The notes beneath the pieces were generated by a model. The model made no database searches. It saw nothing but the letters and a program-made list of their open reading frames with translations, and was not told the DNA's origin. Shown one piece after another: positions 10,943 to 22,651 of a DNA stretch of 64,000 nt. This DNA is from Novakomyces olei. Taxonomy: Eukaryota > Ascomycota > Novakomycetes > Novakomycetales > Novakomycetaceae. Made by a program: the position numbers and the translations under genes. The number at the start of each line of letters is the position of its first letter. The first letter of the stretch is position 1. The stretch is taken from NCBI GenBank assembly GCA_016906335.1, contig JADEYG010000002.1, forward strand, positions 941,001-1,005,000. Direction: 5' to 3'.

Positions 10943-11251
10943 ACGTTATAAAAACTTTAAAGATAATAGTCCTAGAATTATCTGCGTCGATACATAGGTT
11001 AGGCTTGCTTGAGTATGCTAGATAATTGTGTTTGTATATTGTAGACGTCTGTTGCCCTTGCTGTGAACTATGCGTAAAGACGAAGAGTAATGTGTCGCCA
11101 CAAGTTCAATTAAAAATAAATTTATATAAATGAAAAGCAATGCAAACACAACCATATGAAAATTCATTTTTAGACCTACATCGTAATCAAGCCGTTTGCT
11201 TTTGGTTTCAAAAGCCAATTTTAGTATGTCGCTGCTAAATCTATCTATAAT
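10943..11251. other. Convergent intergenic region
   Basis: A 309-base AT-rich gap between the PDB1 and ZUO1 stop codons. I see nothing but likely 3' UTR sequence. Confidence 0.45.
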
Positions 11252-12544
11252 CTATGATTTGAAAAACTTGAGCTTATCCGACGACAATTTTCCAGCCGCA
11301 GCAGCGGATGCAGTAGCTTCAGTGAACACAGTGCGTACCGCATCAGCGCCACCTGATTCGCGTGCCTTTTCAATAGAAGCAGCAAACTCTGCCTGTTCGT
11401 TTCCTTGAAACGAATCCATCAGTAACTCCACATCACTCAAGCAATTATCAACATCCGCAGGTGATGCATCAGCGGTAAAGTAGTTGTAGTCCTTACACGC
11501 TCCCTTGATAATTTTTTTCTCCTTTTTAACTGCTTTCTTCCGGTCTTCTTTAGCTCTTTTATTCTCTGCCGCTGTGGTCTTGGCAGCTGCCTCTTCCTCA
11601 GCTTTACGGCGAGCCTCTTCTTCCGCCTTTCGAGCAGATTCTTCCGCTGCTGCGCGGGCACCAGCCTCGCGTTCCCATTTGCGTCGCTCTTTTTCTTCCT
11701 TTTCACGTTGCTTGAACTGCTTGATTCGTGGATCAGCCGCTAAAGCGTCATCAACAAGACGACGCAGCCTTTGCGAGTCCTCAACCTTGCGCTTTTGCCG
11801 CTCGTTCTTGTTCTTTTTCTCCTGGTAGCGCTTGTTGTCACGATTATCTGAATCGTCAGGCACATCCTTGTCCAAGTATTCAAAGGAGCGCCAGCTATCA
11901 AATCGGTACCAAAAATCGTAAAAGCGCTCAACTTCCTCCTTGCTGCTATCAGCCGTCCCGAGACCAGGAACAGGATGCACATTACTGAAGCGAGCTTCCG
12001 CCTCAAAAACTGGTCGCCAAAGAGCGTAAAAGTCTCCTTTTGCCTTTCGTGCAGGCGGCAGTACTTCGGCTTCCTCGTCCACCGAATCGTACTGCCGCCG
12101 GCGAACAGGATCCATCAGAGTCTCAAAGGCTTTTTGAATGCACTTGAAAAATGCATCATCACCTGCACCGCCGGCTCCACTGGCCTTCTTGTCCGGATGA
12201 TGTCGAAGCACTTTAGCCCGGTGAGCACGTCGAATTTGGTCCTCTGTAGCGCGATATCGGTACTTTGTAAGGCCGAGTACTGCATAGTGATCTTGCTGCT
12301 TCCATTCCTTTGGATCTCTCTGGAGCAATTCCGGCGGCTCTTCCGTATCCAGCTGCAGATCGTCATCGCCTGTTTCTACTGAGGTACGTGCTTCCCTGAA
12401 ATGCTTTTCTGCCTGTAATCTTTCGTCCTCGCTAAATGTACGATTGTGCAGTTTGCGTCGAGCATGCGCCAGGTAGGAGGGGCCCACTGGCTCCACATTA
12501 TGCTCAATTGGCGCCGTCAAAGGTGACACCGCTGTAAAGGGCAT
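11252..12544 (-). CDS. ZUO1: Zuotin, ribosome-associated J-protein
   Basis: Intronless, 430 aa, close to yeast Zuo1 (433 aa). The J domain spans about residues 84-160 and keeps the HPD motif at 116-118 (RHHPDKK). N-terminal to it is the conserved GPSYLAHARRKLHNRTFSEDE segment. After the J domain comes the zuotin homology domain with FYDFWYRFDSWRSFEYLD, then a highly charged Lys/Glu/Arg/Ala helix (about 235-345) that contacts the ribosome, and a C-terminal four-helix region (TADASPADVDNCLSDVELLMDSFQG). Zuo1 pairs with Ssz1 in the ribosome-associated complex at the polypeptide exit and stimulates the Ssb Hsp70s. The long antisense ORFs across it reflect its Lys/Glu-rich codons. Confidence 0.97.
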   Translation of the reverse strand: MPFTAVSPLTAPIEHNVEPVGPSYLAHARRKLHNRTFSEDERLQAEKHFREARTSVETGDDDLQLDTEEPPELLQRDPKEWKQQDHYAVLGLTKYRYRATEDQIRRAHRAKVLRHHPDKKASGAGGAGDDAFFKCIQKAFETLMDPVRRRQYDSVDEEAEVLPPARKAKGDFYALWRPVFEAEARFSNVHPVPGLGTADSSKEEVERFYDFWYRFDSWRSFEYLDKDVPDDSDNRDNKRYQEKKNKNERQKRKVEDSQRLRRLVDDALAADPRIKQFKQREKEEKERRKWEREAGARAAAEESARKAEEEARRKAEEEAAAKTTAAENKRAKEDRKKAVKKEKKIIKGACKDYNYFTADASPADVDNCLSDVELLMDSFQGNEQAEFAASIEKARESGGADAVRTVFTEATASAAAAGKLSSDKLKFFKS

Positions 12545-13072
12545 TTTGAAATTTTTTCAAATTGACTCTAGGTAATTTTATTTTTTAATTATTTGTATTT
12601 TATATTACCACCATAGAAATTTTTGCAATATTCATAATTTCCGTAGTATTCATAATATTCATAATATTCATAATGCGCCTTGCTGGAAGCCCATTAGATA
12701 TGCTTTTATCTTTCAATTTATGATTAGGGTCAGGGTTATCTTTGCCTGTGCGATATTTGCAAACGCATTTGGCATCGGCGTTCAGAGAAAATTCAAAGTC
12801 TTTGCGTGTATGCATAATTGCTGTTATACGAGTGAACCATACAGTCTCACTTGTCAGCATCTCGATTTTTTTATTTAATTTTTTTTAATTTTTTAATCAA
12901 TTTATCATTTTTTAATACTCTCCAATAATTTACATTAAATTTATGTGCAAAATACGCGTTGGCACAAACCATTCATTGTCCAATGGAGATTTGTATCGAT
13001 CGTGATAGCGAGCAATCGACCTGTCAATAAGCCATTGTATGTGCTGCCTCATTGCGGCAGCTTGCCGCCTCG
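12545..13072. other. Divergent promoter region, ZUO1 and MEC1
   Basis: AT-rich, 528 bases. It has a telomere-like double box TTAGGGTCAGGGTTA at 12724-12738 and poly(dA-dT) tracts at about 12865-12915. TTCATAATATTCATAATATT repeats lie at about 12627-12672. Two upstream ATGs precede the MEC1 ATG, at 12983 and 13039 (see findings). Confidence 0.5.
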
Positions 13073-13605
13073 ATGCACGAGCGTGAGCGCTCCGTTAGCG
13101 CGGACCTGAACGCTTTACAGCAGCTTTTGGACGAAATTCTGCGCGTAGATAGTGTAGGCACGGACGTGAATGTCAATTACCGGGTGATCTACATTGTCTT
13201 TACTCATGGCATTCTTGCCCTGGATGAAAGCGACTCTGGCACGGTTGAGAGCCAGCGATTGGACAGAGCGAGCAAGTCAGCGCGGGCTATCAGTGTCACA
13301 TTGAACCGGTGTCCACGTATCTTGCTAATAAAAGATGGACGCGTCGGCGCTTTGGCAGAATGGTTGCTGCCTCATTTGTTAAGGCTGCTCTCTAACTCTG
13401 GGAAAACTGAGAAGACCTTATCGGGTAACAGTACAACTGGATATCAGGCCAAAATAAATGATACACTACGAGAAGCAGCAAGAATCGTTTTATCTGCTCT
13501 CGTGAGTGCCATTGCTGATTACGGACCGACATGGCCAGCGGCTGAACGGCTCTACAATCTGCTTTGTACCTGTTGCTACAGTAAGTTATTTATTTATTTA
13601 TTCAT

Positions 13606-13696
<91 letters not shown>

Positions 13697-16600
13697 TTGT
13701 TTTGTTTTTATTAACAAACAGACGCTAGTGTTCAGGCAGTGCAGACCCCGCCCAACTTTACTATTCCCATTGCTGGAACAAACTTGGTGCTTCATGCTGC
13801 AGCTGAGGCGGCCGTTTTTGCCTTGCAATTAATGGACTGCTTACTTCATGGCGCAAAAGGCACATTTATTGCAATTGTTATGGGTCTAGCACGCCGCCTA
13901 CAGCAAATACAAATCGCAGTTCTGCACTTGTGGGCCCGCGCTTGCCTTGACGACAGTAGCTGTGTGCCCTTGCTCGCAGCTCATTGTGATACAGTGAGTG
14001 CGGCAGTGTCTACTGAGAACAGTGTGGCATTGAACGAACTCGGGTTCGACTTACTGCTATTTTTCCAGCATACTTCTCCCTTACTGCCTCCTGCTTCCCG
14101 TGTCTCTATTAAAATATGTGCTCGAAAACTGGCGAAAAGTCTTTTACATTATCACAAGGATAAAACATCCGCACAAAAATTATGCCTTGACGTGTTTGCC
14201 GGCAATAATGCAGACACCGACATTGAGGAAAGGATCAGTGACGACGGTGATGTGCTTACACACCCTTCGTTAATGTCAGACTCTGCCGCTAATGAGTCCG
14301 ATACACAAGCTTTGGCTGGCAATGTTCGCACATTATTGCTCGACACATCAATCAGTAGCCTTTCAAACGAGTCGATTGTGGAAGCAACAGATTTTCTAGA
14401 ACGCGGGTCGACAAGTACCGCGCTTTCGCCAACTGTTGTGGACATTCTTGTATCTGTTATGCCACGGTTCTCCGCAAACGACAAACTTTCACCTCTATCG
14501 TTGGCCATTTTGCGAAGCGTGTATAACCTTTCCTTACGAAACAGCCTCCCCCAATCCTTTTTGTCAGATTACTCGGCGCCTATGGTATTCTGGTGCTTCC
14601 ATTATTTAACGGATACGAATCGTAGTGTGCGCCTGGAAATGGTCCCTATTCTCACCGCAATTTTTGATACAGTCAAAGGGCAGAGGCCCCGTATACTGGA
14701 GGGCTTGCGACGGCTGCAAGACAGTGCTCCCTTCACTAGCGGTCTGCACGAATCAGTTATTCTGTCTTGGACAGCAGTTGCACGGAATTGTGAATGGAGA
14801 GAGTTGGGGGTAATACTCTCTCAAACCGTGTTGTACTTGGCCTCGGGTCAACCTTACTGCTACTCACTGGCTTTTTCAGAGCTGCAAAATCTCGCAGCCC
14901 AGCGCCAAGCGACGCCCTGGCAGCTTTTTGCACCTTTTTGGCGTGATCTGAGCGTCCTTGTAGTGCAAAGAGCTCAGAAAGCACCTCAACTATTACGGAT
15001 CTTGTCGCAGCTACTCGCAGTGTCAGAAACGGACTTTTTACAGCGTACTCAGCGCTATACTATTGGCTACCTCATCCTGTCCAAGCGCAAAGTTGTGCTT
15101 GACCAACTGGCTCAAATTCAAGGTGTATCCGTTTACGAACTCATATTGAGCAACGTTTCCTCTGCCATGGCTTTCCTCCTCACGAATCCTGCAGTTGCCA
15201 AGTTTACTGATATTAAACCGTTTTTAGTGCATGCGGATGCGACTTTTGAGCACGTTGAGCTTGATCAGATAGTTCGTAGTGCTCCAATAGCTTTGATTGT
15301 AGAAATTTTGCAGTGCAGTCACGCTCTGCAAAACCGGATGGACCGTACCGTAAAGGCGTTTGAGTACGTGGCGCTGGTTAATACAAGGAGTGTGACCACA
15401 AACAGGTTCGTGCAGGAGACTACGCTTGGAACAGCTAGGGCCAAGCAAGCGTGTGTGCAGTACTTGCACGAGACAATCCTCGGTATCTTTGTCGAGCTCG
15501 ACAAGTTGCTAAATGAACGGGTTGCACGAAAGGCGACAAACGAAAAGATTCTCGTTCTCAATGGCTTGGGTCTCCTATTGAGCATTGGTGGAGCCAGTGT
15601 AGCGCCCGCTCTGCCACAGATGATCTCTTGTCTACAGACGCTCTTATTCGATTCTGCTCTGTGCACAGAGACTATTCGTGTGTGGTTAGTGTTGTGCAGA
15701 GTATTTGCCAATCACGCTTTAGCCTCTCAGCTGCGTACATGTTCCTTTTCAGTTTACATGTCGCTCTGGCCCTCACTTGATCAGGAGCAGTGTGACACTA
15801 GTACCCAAGTTTTCGCTGCACTTTTAGATGAAAAGGATAAGCGCTTGCTCAGCGAAGATCTTTGCTCTGCCCCGCAAGATCTTTTCCGGCTGCCTCAAGT
15901 GCAGCCACTGTTTGATTCAGAGGGGATTAAGGACTTGCGCAAGGATTATGATCTGCTTTCGCCTTCGGAACGGCTGGGGATTATCTCCAAACGCTGCACT
16001 CACGAAAACGGCTACGTCGTTCACTGGGGTCTTACGGACTTGCGCATTTATTTGCAGGCAAACACGGATCAAGTTATGGACTGGTGCCTGCGTGAAAAGC
16101 CCGAGAGTCAGATTGGGCATGCTCTGCGGATCCTGCTCAACCTGATTCACCAGTCTCAGGCACAAGGTATTCGCCAGGAGACAATGGATATTGTGTACGA
16201 CTGCCTAGGGATCTTGGGGGCAATTGATCCAAATCGAGAATCGGCACAGGTCTTTCATCAAAAGCCAACAATAATCAATGATTTTCTAAACGTGGAAGAG
16301 AACGTACGCTTTATCGGCTTCTTTATCAACCACTATATCGTCCCTGCGTTTTTGTCTACGACAAACACAAAAGCACAAGGTTTATTGGGGTACACCATGC
16401 AAGAGCTCTGCAAATACTGTGGCTGGACAATCGAGTACCAAGTAGATTTCTCCAAGATCCCCGACGGCCCGTCTCGCCGGGAATGGCTGCAAATGTCGGA
16501 TCAGGCGAGGGAGACAATTGTGCCTTTTCTCTCCTCCCGTTTTCAACTCGATCGTCCACCCTCTGCCCCAGAGCATTCGTACCCTCTCGTTACGCAGAGC

Positions 16601-19600
16601 AATGTAAACTACTACCGCTGGCTACAGTGTTTCCTGGGCGACTTGCTACGCTCCGCCAGGCACGCTAGCGCAACCCGACTCTTTTCCATTTTCTTGTTTC
16701 TTGTTCGCGGGACAGAGCTGTCCATCCTCGAGTTTCTGTTCCCCTTTGTCGTCTGCCATCACATTATAAACAGTAGCGAGGAGACTGCGTTTATTACGCC
16801 CGAGTTTTTGGCTATAATCAAGACTACAGAGTTTGGTGTAGAGCGGTCCAGCGGTGGGGGCCGTATAGAGGACAAATACCTGAATGCACTGGAGCTTTTA
16901 TTCAAGACTATTGATACACTGAACGAGTGTCTCCGCACCCGACGAAAAGTGCGTATTACTGCACAAAAAAGGCTGAGCGTGGCGGCTGCTAATGGCGACG
17001 ATGGAGGGTTAAACGCCAGCACTGATGTCGATGTTGTAATACGTAAAATTGACCAAATGTTGAAGAAATTACCGCCCGACCTGCTCGGGAGGGCAGCCAT
17101 TCATTCCGGGTACAGTGCGCTGGCCCTTTTTTACTGGGAAAAACATATTCGCCAAGTCAGGGCCAAGCAAAATGCCGATTTGGAGCCCCTTTACGTAGAG
17201 CTTCAGCATATTTATTCCCAGATTGACGATCCCGATGGAATGAAAGGCATTGCGACAAAGTTTCACGTTCTCAGTATCGACCAAGAAATCTTGATGCATA
17301 AAAGTGCAGAGCGGTGGGAAGCGGCTCAGAGTTGTTATGAGATCTGTCTCGAGACAGATGGGGCGAATGACAAACTGAACCGCGGTTTGCTTCGCACCCT
17401 GAACCAGTCTGGTCACTACCAAACGGCCATAATGATGACGGACGCTCTCCTAAATCGGGATCCACAGTCAGAAAAGATGGAGGAGGTTGCTGATCTCGGC
17501 CTGGAGGCGGCTTGGACGACTCTGAACCGCAGCCGTATGCAAAGCTACCTGCACCAGGCGGCCCTCAATGACTCCTTTAATGCTGCAATATCGAAATTTG
17601 TCTTGTCCGTGCAGGGCGACGGCAATAAGCAGAAGCTTCCTCAGCTCTTTAGGGACCTTAAACGTCTTGCTGGTGATCAGTGCCGGCAGTCCGGCACTGA
17701 CTCGAGCCGAATGTGCTATGAGCATTTGGCCAAACTCCACGCTATCCACGAAATGGAGCTAACTGCCTCTTCTTGTGGACAAGTATCCTCACTGTACTTT
17801 ACGCAGAGGCTTGATTTGACCTCTGCTCTGGGCCAGAGTCGGCAGTTTATACTGGCACTGCGCCGGGTAGGGGTTGAGCTCTTTTGTGCTGCTGATACCC
17901 CTATCCTGGCCGACATTTGGCTACAAAGCGCTAGTCTTGCCCGGAAATCAGGGCAGACACAGCGCTCCTACCACGCAATTCTGAATGCCCTCAAGCTCGG
18001 GTCGCCGATGGCCATGATTGCACATGCCCGATGGTGGTGGGAGCAAGGTGACCGGCAGAAAGCAATTTCTGATCTGCATGGAGCCATTTCTGGTGGCCTT
18101 TTTGACAAGCAGGACAGGCCAGACGGGTCTGAAACGAGTATAGTAAACGCTACTAGCAACAGCAATAATAGCAACAGCAATTATAACAACAGCAATTACA
18201 ACAGCAATTACAACAGTACAAGCAAAAGCAAAGACTCGGCCGTCACTTTTTTCGGCCGGGCAAAATTGCTGCTTGCCCTATGGCTGCAGGAGACGGGACA
18301 GCTCGGCCCGGGAGACTTGCAAGCACGGTTCCAGGATATCGTATCGACTCACCCGCAATGGGAGAAGAGCCATTACCATCTGGGCCGGTACTATAGCCGG
18401 CAGTACGAAAAAGAGTCGGAACTGCCCTCCGGACGGCAGAGTGACGCCTTTCTTACAGGGCATTTAGTACTGCAGATTGTACAGTGCTACCTGCGGTCCC
18501 TCAGCTACGGGTGTAAGCACGTTTACGAGACAGTGCCCAAGATTCTGACACTATGGCTCGATTTCGGGGCCGTTGTTGCTCAATCTTCGAGTGGCAAAAG
18601 TAATAAAAGTAGTAAAGATGGCAAAAGCACTACACCTCTTGATCCCTCTTTTACCGCTTTTACTGCACAACTACAAAAAGATCGGGAGGAGACTCTGCGG
18701 CAGTTGAACGATAAAGTCACTCGGCGAGTAGTGCGGCTGCCAGCGTACATTTTCCACACTGCTCTCTCTCAAATCCTTTCGCGAATAGCTCATCCTCAGC
18801 GGGCGGTAGCGGACGTGTTGCAGAACCTAATCTGCCATATCGTCCAGGCGTACCCGTCCCACGCTCTGTGGCCGCTGATGGCCGTCACTAAATCAACGAC
18901 TCGAGACCGTCAGCAGCGAGGCAGTCTTGTCCTTGTTAGGATTCGTACTGCCAACAATGTCAGCTCTAATGCTTTTGCTCAGAGACGGCTGACGGCCAAT
19001 GACGCAGAGGTCCATTTGCCAGTGACTGCTATTCTGGCTCAGGCAGAGAGGCTGACTGCCTCTCTACTAGAGCTGTGCAATCTGCCTTTGGCTGATTCAG
19101 AGCCTACATTTGCCCTCTCTTCAACTGCCCTCAAACCTTTACTGAACGGTCCTTTTGCCCTCGCTGTGCCTACACAGGCAAACCTTACCGTTGCCCTGCC
19201 GGGCAAGCAGGCGGACATGCGCAGGCACGAGCCCTTCTCCTCCTCAACTCCCACCATTGCCGGGTTTGAGGATAGGGTTAGGGTTATGAGTTCCCTGCAG
19301 AAACCGAGGCAGGTCAAGCTGAGGGGCACTAATGGAGCTGCCTATTATTTCCTGTGCAAGCCAAAGGACGATCTGCGCAAGGACCAAAGGCTGATGGAGT
19401 TTAATACAGTCGTGGGCAAAATGCTGCGTAAAGACCGGGAGTCGGTACGGAGGCAGTTGAAGATTCGAACGTTTGCCGTTGTGCCGCTCAACGAGGAGTG
19501 CGGGTTCATTGAATGGGTCGAGCATACTCGGCCAGTTCGCGATATTGTGCTAAGGCTTTATAGGCAGCGTGGTATTACCGTCAGCTATACGCACGTACGT

Positions 19601-20317
19601 AAGCTCCTTACTGAAGCCCTTGAGCAGCCTGATCCTGGTGCCTTTTTCACAGACAAAATTCTGCCCTTGTTCCCACCCGTCTTCCACGAATGGTTCGCCG
19701 ATATTTTCCCAGAGCCAGTGGCCTGGTTGGCCGGGCGGCTAAACTATGCCCATACTCTGGCCGTCATGTCTATGGTCGGCTACGTCCTCGGCCTCGGCGA
19801 TAGGCATGGAGAAAATATTCTCTTTGATGAGGAGACGGGTGACGCTGTTCATGTAGATTTCAACTGTCTCTTTGAAAAGGGACTGCTGTTTGAAAAACCG
19901 GAAGTTGTGCCTTTTCGTCTCACACACAATATGGTAGACGCTCTTGGACCAGCGGGGTACGAGGGAGCTTTTAGAAAATCGTGTGAAATTACAATGCGGC
20001 TCATGCGGGCCAACCAGGTCTCACTGAAATCTGTACTCGAATCTTTTATTCACGACCCGCTCGTTGAATGGAACCGACGCAAGACGGGCCGAGGACACCT
20101 TCATCAACCATCGGCTCTGCCCGTTTCTGCTGCTGATTATGGAGCGGCTGAAGCTAAACGAGTAATGGACAGAATCCACGAGAAGTTGAACGGGTACGCT
20201 GGCGATACAGAGCATGCCTCCTTGTCTGTATACGGCCAAGTTCAGGAACTCGTCCGGCAGGCGGTCGACCCTGCTCGGCTTGTGCAGATGTACATTGGAT
20301 GGTCTGCTTTTCTGTGA
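13073..20317 (+). CDS. MEC1: ATR-family checkpoint kinase (Mec1/Rad3)
   Basis: Two exons, 13073-13580 and 13722-20317, joined in frame (N-A-S-V at the junction) to 2367 aa, the size of S. cerevisiae Mec1 and S. pombe Rad3. A long HEAT-repeat region leads into the FAT domain. The PI3K-like kinase follows at about 2000-2280, with SSLQKPRQVKLRG, CKPKDDLRKDQRLMEF, the catalytic loop GLGDRHGENILF near 2194 and the metal-binding HVDFNCLF near 2212. PFRLTHNMVDALGPAGYEG and EWNRR are the ATR-specific activation region, and the protein ends with a FATC domain (LVQMYIGWSAFL). It phosphorylates SQ/TQ sites after RPA-coated single-stranded DNA is sensed with Ddc2. An Asn/Ser/Tyr repeat at about 1643-1676 is unusual. 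The 141-base intron is mostly (TTTA)n. Confidence 0.97.
13584..13699 (+). repeat. (TTTA)n microsatellite in the MEC1 intron
   Basis: About 28 almost perfect TTTA units, interrupted once (TTCATTTA), fill most of the 141-base intron at 13581-13721. On the coding strand the repeat is stop-free in every frame (Phe-Ile-Tyr-Leu), so reading frame alone would not reveal the intron. The GTAAGT donor and AACAAACAG acceptor, and the frame-correct join, do. Confidence 0.95.
18143..18232 (+). repeat. AAC/AGC-rich trinucleotide-like repeat inside the MEC1 coding region
   Basis: An imperfect repeat of (AAC)(AGC)(AAT)(TAC) codons encodes an Asn/Ser/Tyr-rich stretch near residues 1643-1673, inside the FAT region. 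It adds a hydrophilic loop between helices and is expected to vary in length between strains. Confidence 0.85.
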
Positions 20318-20616
20318 GTGCAATCGGCAGACAGAGTAGGCTCTATGCCACAGAGTAGACTCTATGCCACAGAGTAGGCTGTATAGAGCGACATTGAGCT
20401 TTCATTGTACAAATTGGTTTATTTAAATTTTTGTTTGTTTATTCCATGTACAACTTTTACTCTAGTTTTAATTTTAATCAGTCAGTTTTTGTTTACTATT
20501 CAACATGTATCAACAATAATAGTTATCATTTGTATTTTGCGACATCGCTAGGGATCTTGTATTCAACCCTCTAATTGTATATTGTTTGAGAGTTTTAGTT
20601 TTCTTGTTCCTTCCGC
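20318..20616. other. MEC1/ISN1 convergent intergenic region with a triple 19-base repeat
   Basis: Right after the MEC1 stop, ACAGAGTAGGCTCTATGCC occurs at 20331-20349, again with one change at 20350-20368, and as a partial third copy from 20369. Each copy can pair AGAG with CTCT. The rest is AT-rich. Confidence 0.6.
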
Positions 20617-22651
20617 TCATTTGTCGGAGTCCCATTCGCCCGACTTGTGACGGGCGCGGTAGACGAAATAATCGTCTATAAGTGTACACTGGCAATTTGT
20701 CAGACATGAAAACTTGGGCAACGTACCGTTTCGAGGGGGGATGTGACCCATGCCGTACAGGATGCAGTACGCTGCAAGTCAGAAAGAGATTGAAAAACAA
20801 TAGATTTAATAAATAATTAAACAATTAAATTAAAACAATTAAACGATTCGTGATACCGCCCGATAGTCGTTTCCGTAGCTGCTCAGCTGGTCACCAATAT
20901 GCAAACTGGCAGAAGGGCCACATAGTCCAAAATAGCGGTGCAAGCAGCGTACACCGAAATGCTTGCTACCAACATCGCACCAAACCTTCAAAAAAAATAC
21001 ATCAGCGCACATCAAAACTATGTTAAAACGATATTCATACATCGGCACCACCATTAAACGCGCAGAAAGGAACGCGTTGATTTATTCCAGAGGTTAAAAG
21101 AGCTGAATGCAACGAAAGAACAGTTTCCTCCAGCTGATCTCGGGAAAGCATAGTGGAGGAAGTCCCAACCATTCCAACTGCTCTCTCTTTCCGGACAACA
21201 GTAGCTGGCAGGCCCATAGATTTAATACACTGCTGAATTACGCGTTCACTCTCGTCAAGCAGCTCACCAATATCGGCTTGCTTCCATTCTTTCATTTCTG
21301 GGGGAATCCACTTGTCGGACTCCACCCTGAGCAATCCGTTTTGCTCATCGAAAACGAAAAAATAGTTGCATTCTCCTCCCACAACAGCCAGTCTCTGTTT
21401 TTTGTCAGTGGAGAGCTCACAATCTGGCGACTTGAGTCTGTCTAGCAGTCCGCGAAATCTGCATTGTTAGGATAAATGTACGACACGAGAGGGCATGGGT
21501 ACTAGACCGTAATTTAAGGGATCGAGTAGTAATGGCAAAAAGAAGGATAAAGGCAAAAATAGAAAAATAGAAAAGTTTAAATTGTTATCAGCGACTTTTA
21601 ATATGAGCTCAAGACAATTCAAAGTTGATGCTAAAGCCAGGGTCAACATGAAAGAATACTTGGCTCTGACTGAAATAGCAAAAGCAATGCAAAGGCATGA
21701 AAATGAATATGAGAGCAAAAAAAAAGTATTGACTTTATGCGCCTACCGTGTAGAATAATCACCGCCTTTAGGGTCAGAGTACCCAGCAGCAGTAAGGATA
21801 GCCACGTGCACATCCTGAGCGAGAAGAGCAATTATTCTGTCAATGACAGCATTGTCGTGTTCCATATTTGCTCCGTCTTCATACTCTGGATTAGCAAGTA
21901 GGCTTGTCAATTCTTACCAAAGTGACATCTCCATCAAACGTGACGAGCTCTAAACTCGTTCTGGCCAGTGCTAGTCTGCATGCTTATTAGAAATGTCTTG
22001 AAAAAACGCAAACATGAATAAAGCAAAAGCAAAAGGCACAGCGGCCAGGCTTACAGCTGTGCCGTATTCAGTATGTGCCGAATATCATTAAAAGACGGCG
22101 CCACGTATCTGCGTACAGAAATAGCACGGCGGGCATCTGCCAAAAGAAAAGCCTCTGCTAACGGCAATGGCGTCCAAAACGAGCCAACAGAAGACACGCG
22201 CTGTTTCAACCGCGACGTGATAGACTGATTAGTATTCTCTAAGCGGCCTTAAAGGATTAGAGCAAAAATATAGCAAAATCAACGGCTCCTGTTAAATTTT
22301 ATTGCAATAATCATTGGCATGGAAGTCTCTTATTTCTTGTGCACAAGATTCTTACGGTGTTCTTTAATCAACAACTCAATTCCTCGAAACACACTGAGGT
22401 ATGAATCTTGTGTCTCCTTTTGCGAGACTGCGTTGTCGCTCAGTCCATCAATCCCATTGAATGGGCCTGAATGCGGCTGAAGGGTAAATGGGCCAAGTAA
22501 AAGGCTCTTTGTATGTAAGCATAATTCACGTAAATTGAACAATCGGCAAACACGAATTTTGTATGCATTTTTAGATCAAACATCGGTGTCCCACTTTTAT
22601 CCATTCAATGAGCTCATCGCGGCGATAGGCATTGACGGGCGATAAGACCAT
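20617..22651 (-). CDS. ISN1: IMP-specific 5'-nucleotidase
   Basis: Nine exons on the minus strand: 22651-22595, 22506-22356, 22247-22055, 21975-21918, 21883-21747, 21458-21041, 20985-20857, 20771-20727 and 20688-20617. They join in frame to 419 aa (S. cerevisiae Isn1 is 450). Matches to Isn1 run throughout: YRRDELIEWIK, FTLQPHSGPF, VAPSFNDIRHILNTAQ, the HAD-type nucleophile motif LVTFDGDVTL (Asp148, Asp150), YEDG, AILTAAGYSD, RLAVVGGECNYFFVF, VVRKERAVGMVG, PFCAFNGGADVWCDVG and LHIGDQ. It hydrolyses IMP to inosine in purine turnover. No single stretch is long because eight introns (34-288 bases) cut it. The first ATG is uncertain: the frame is open 33 bases further upstream, so a further 5' exon is possible. 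Confidence 0.9.

Noticed and set aside
13584-13714. A Phe-Ile-Tyr-Leu repeat peptide as a membrane segment of the MEC1 protein
   Set aside because: The sequence has a GTAAGT donor and a CAG acceptor, and removing it joins two ATR-like frames exactly.
19272-19286. Telomere-like string within MEC1 as a regulatory site
   Set aside because: It encodes residues aligned with the ATR kinase (DRVRVMSSLQKP), so protein conservation is a sufficient explanation; likewise 10437-10448 in PDB1.
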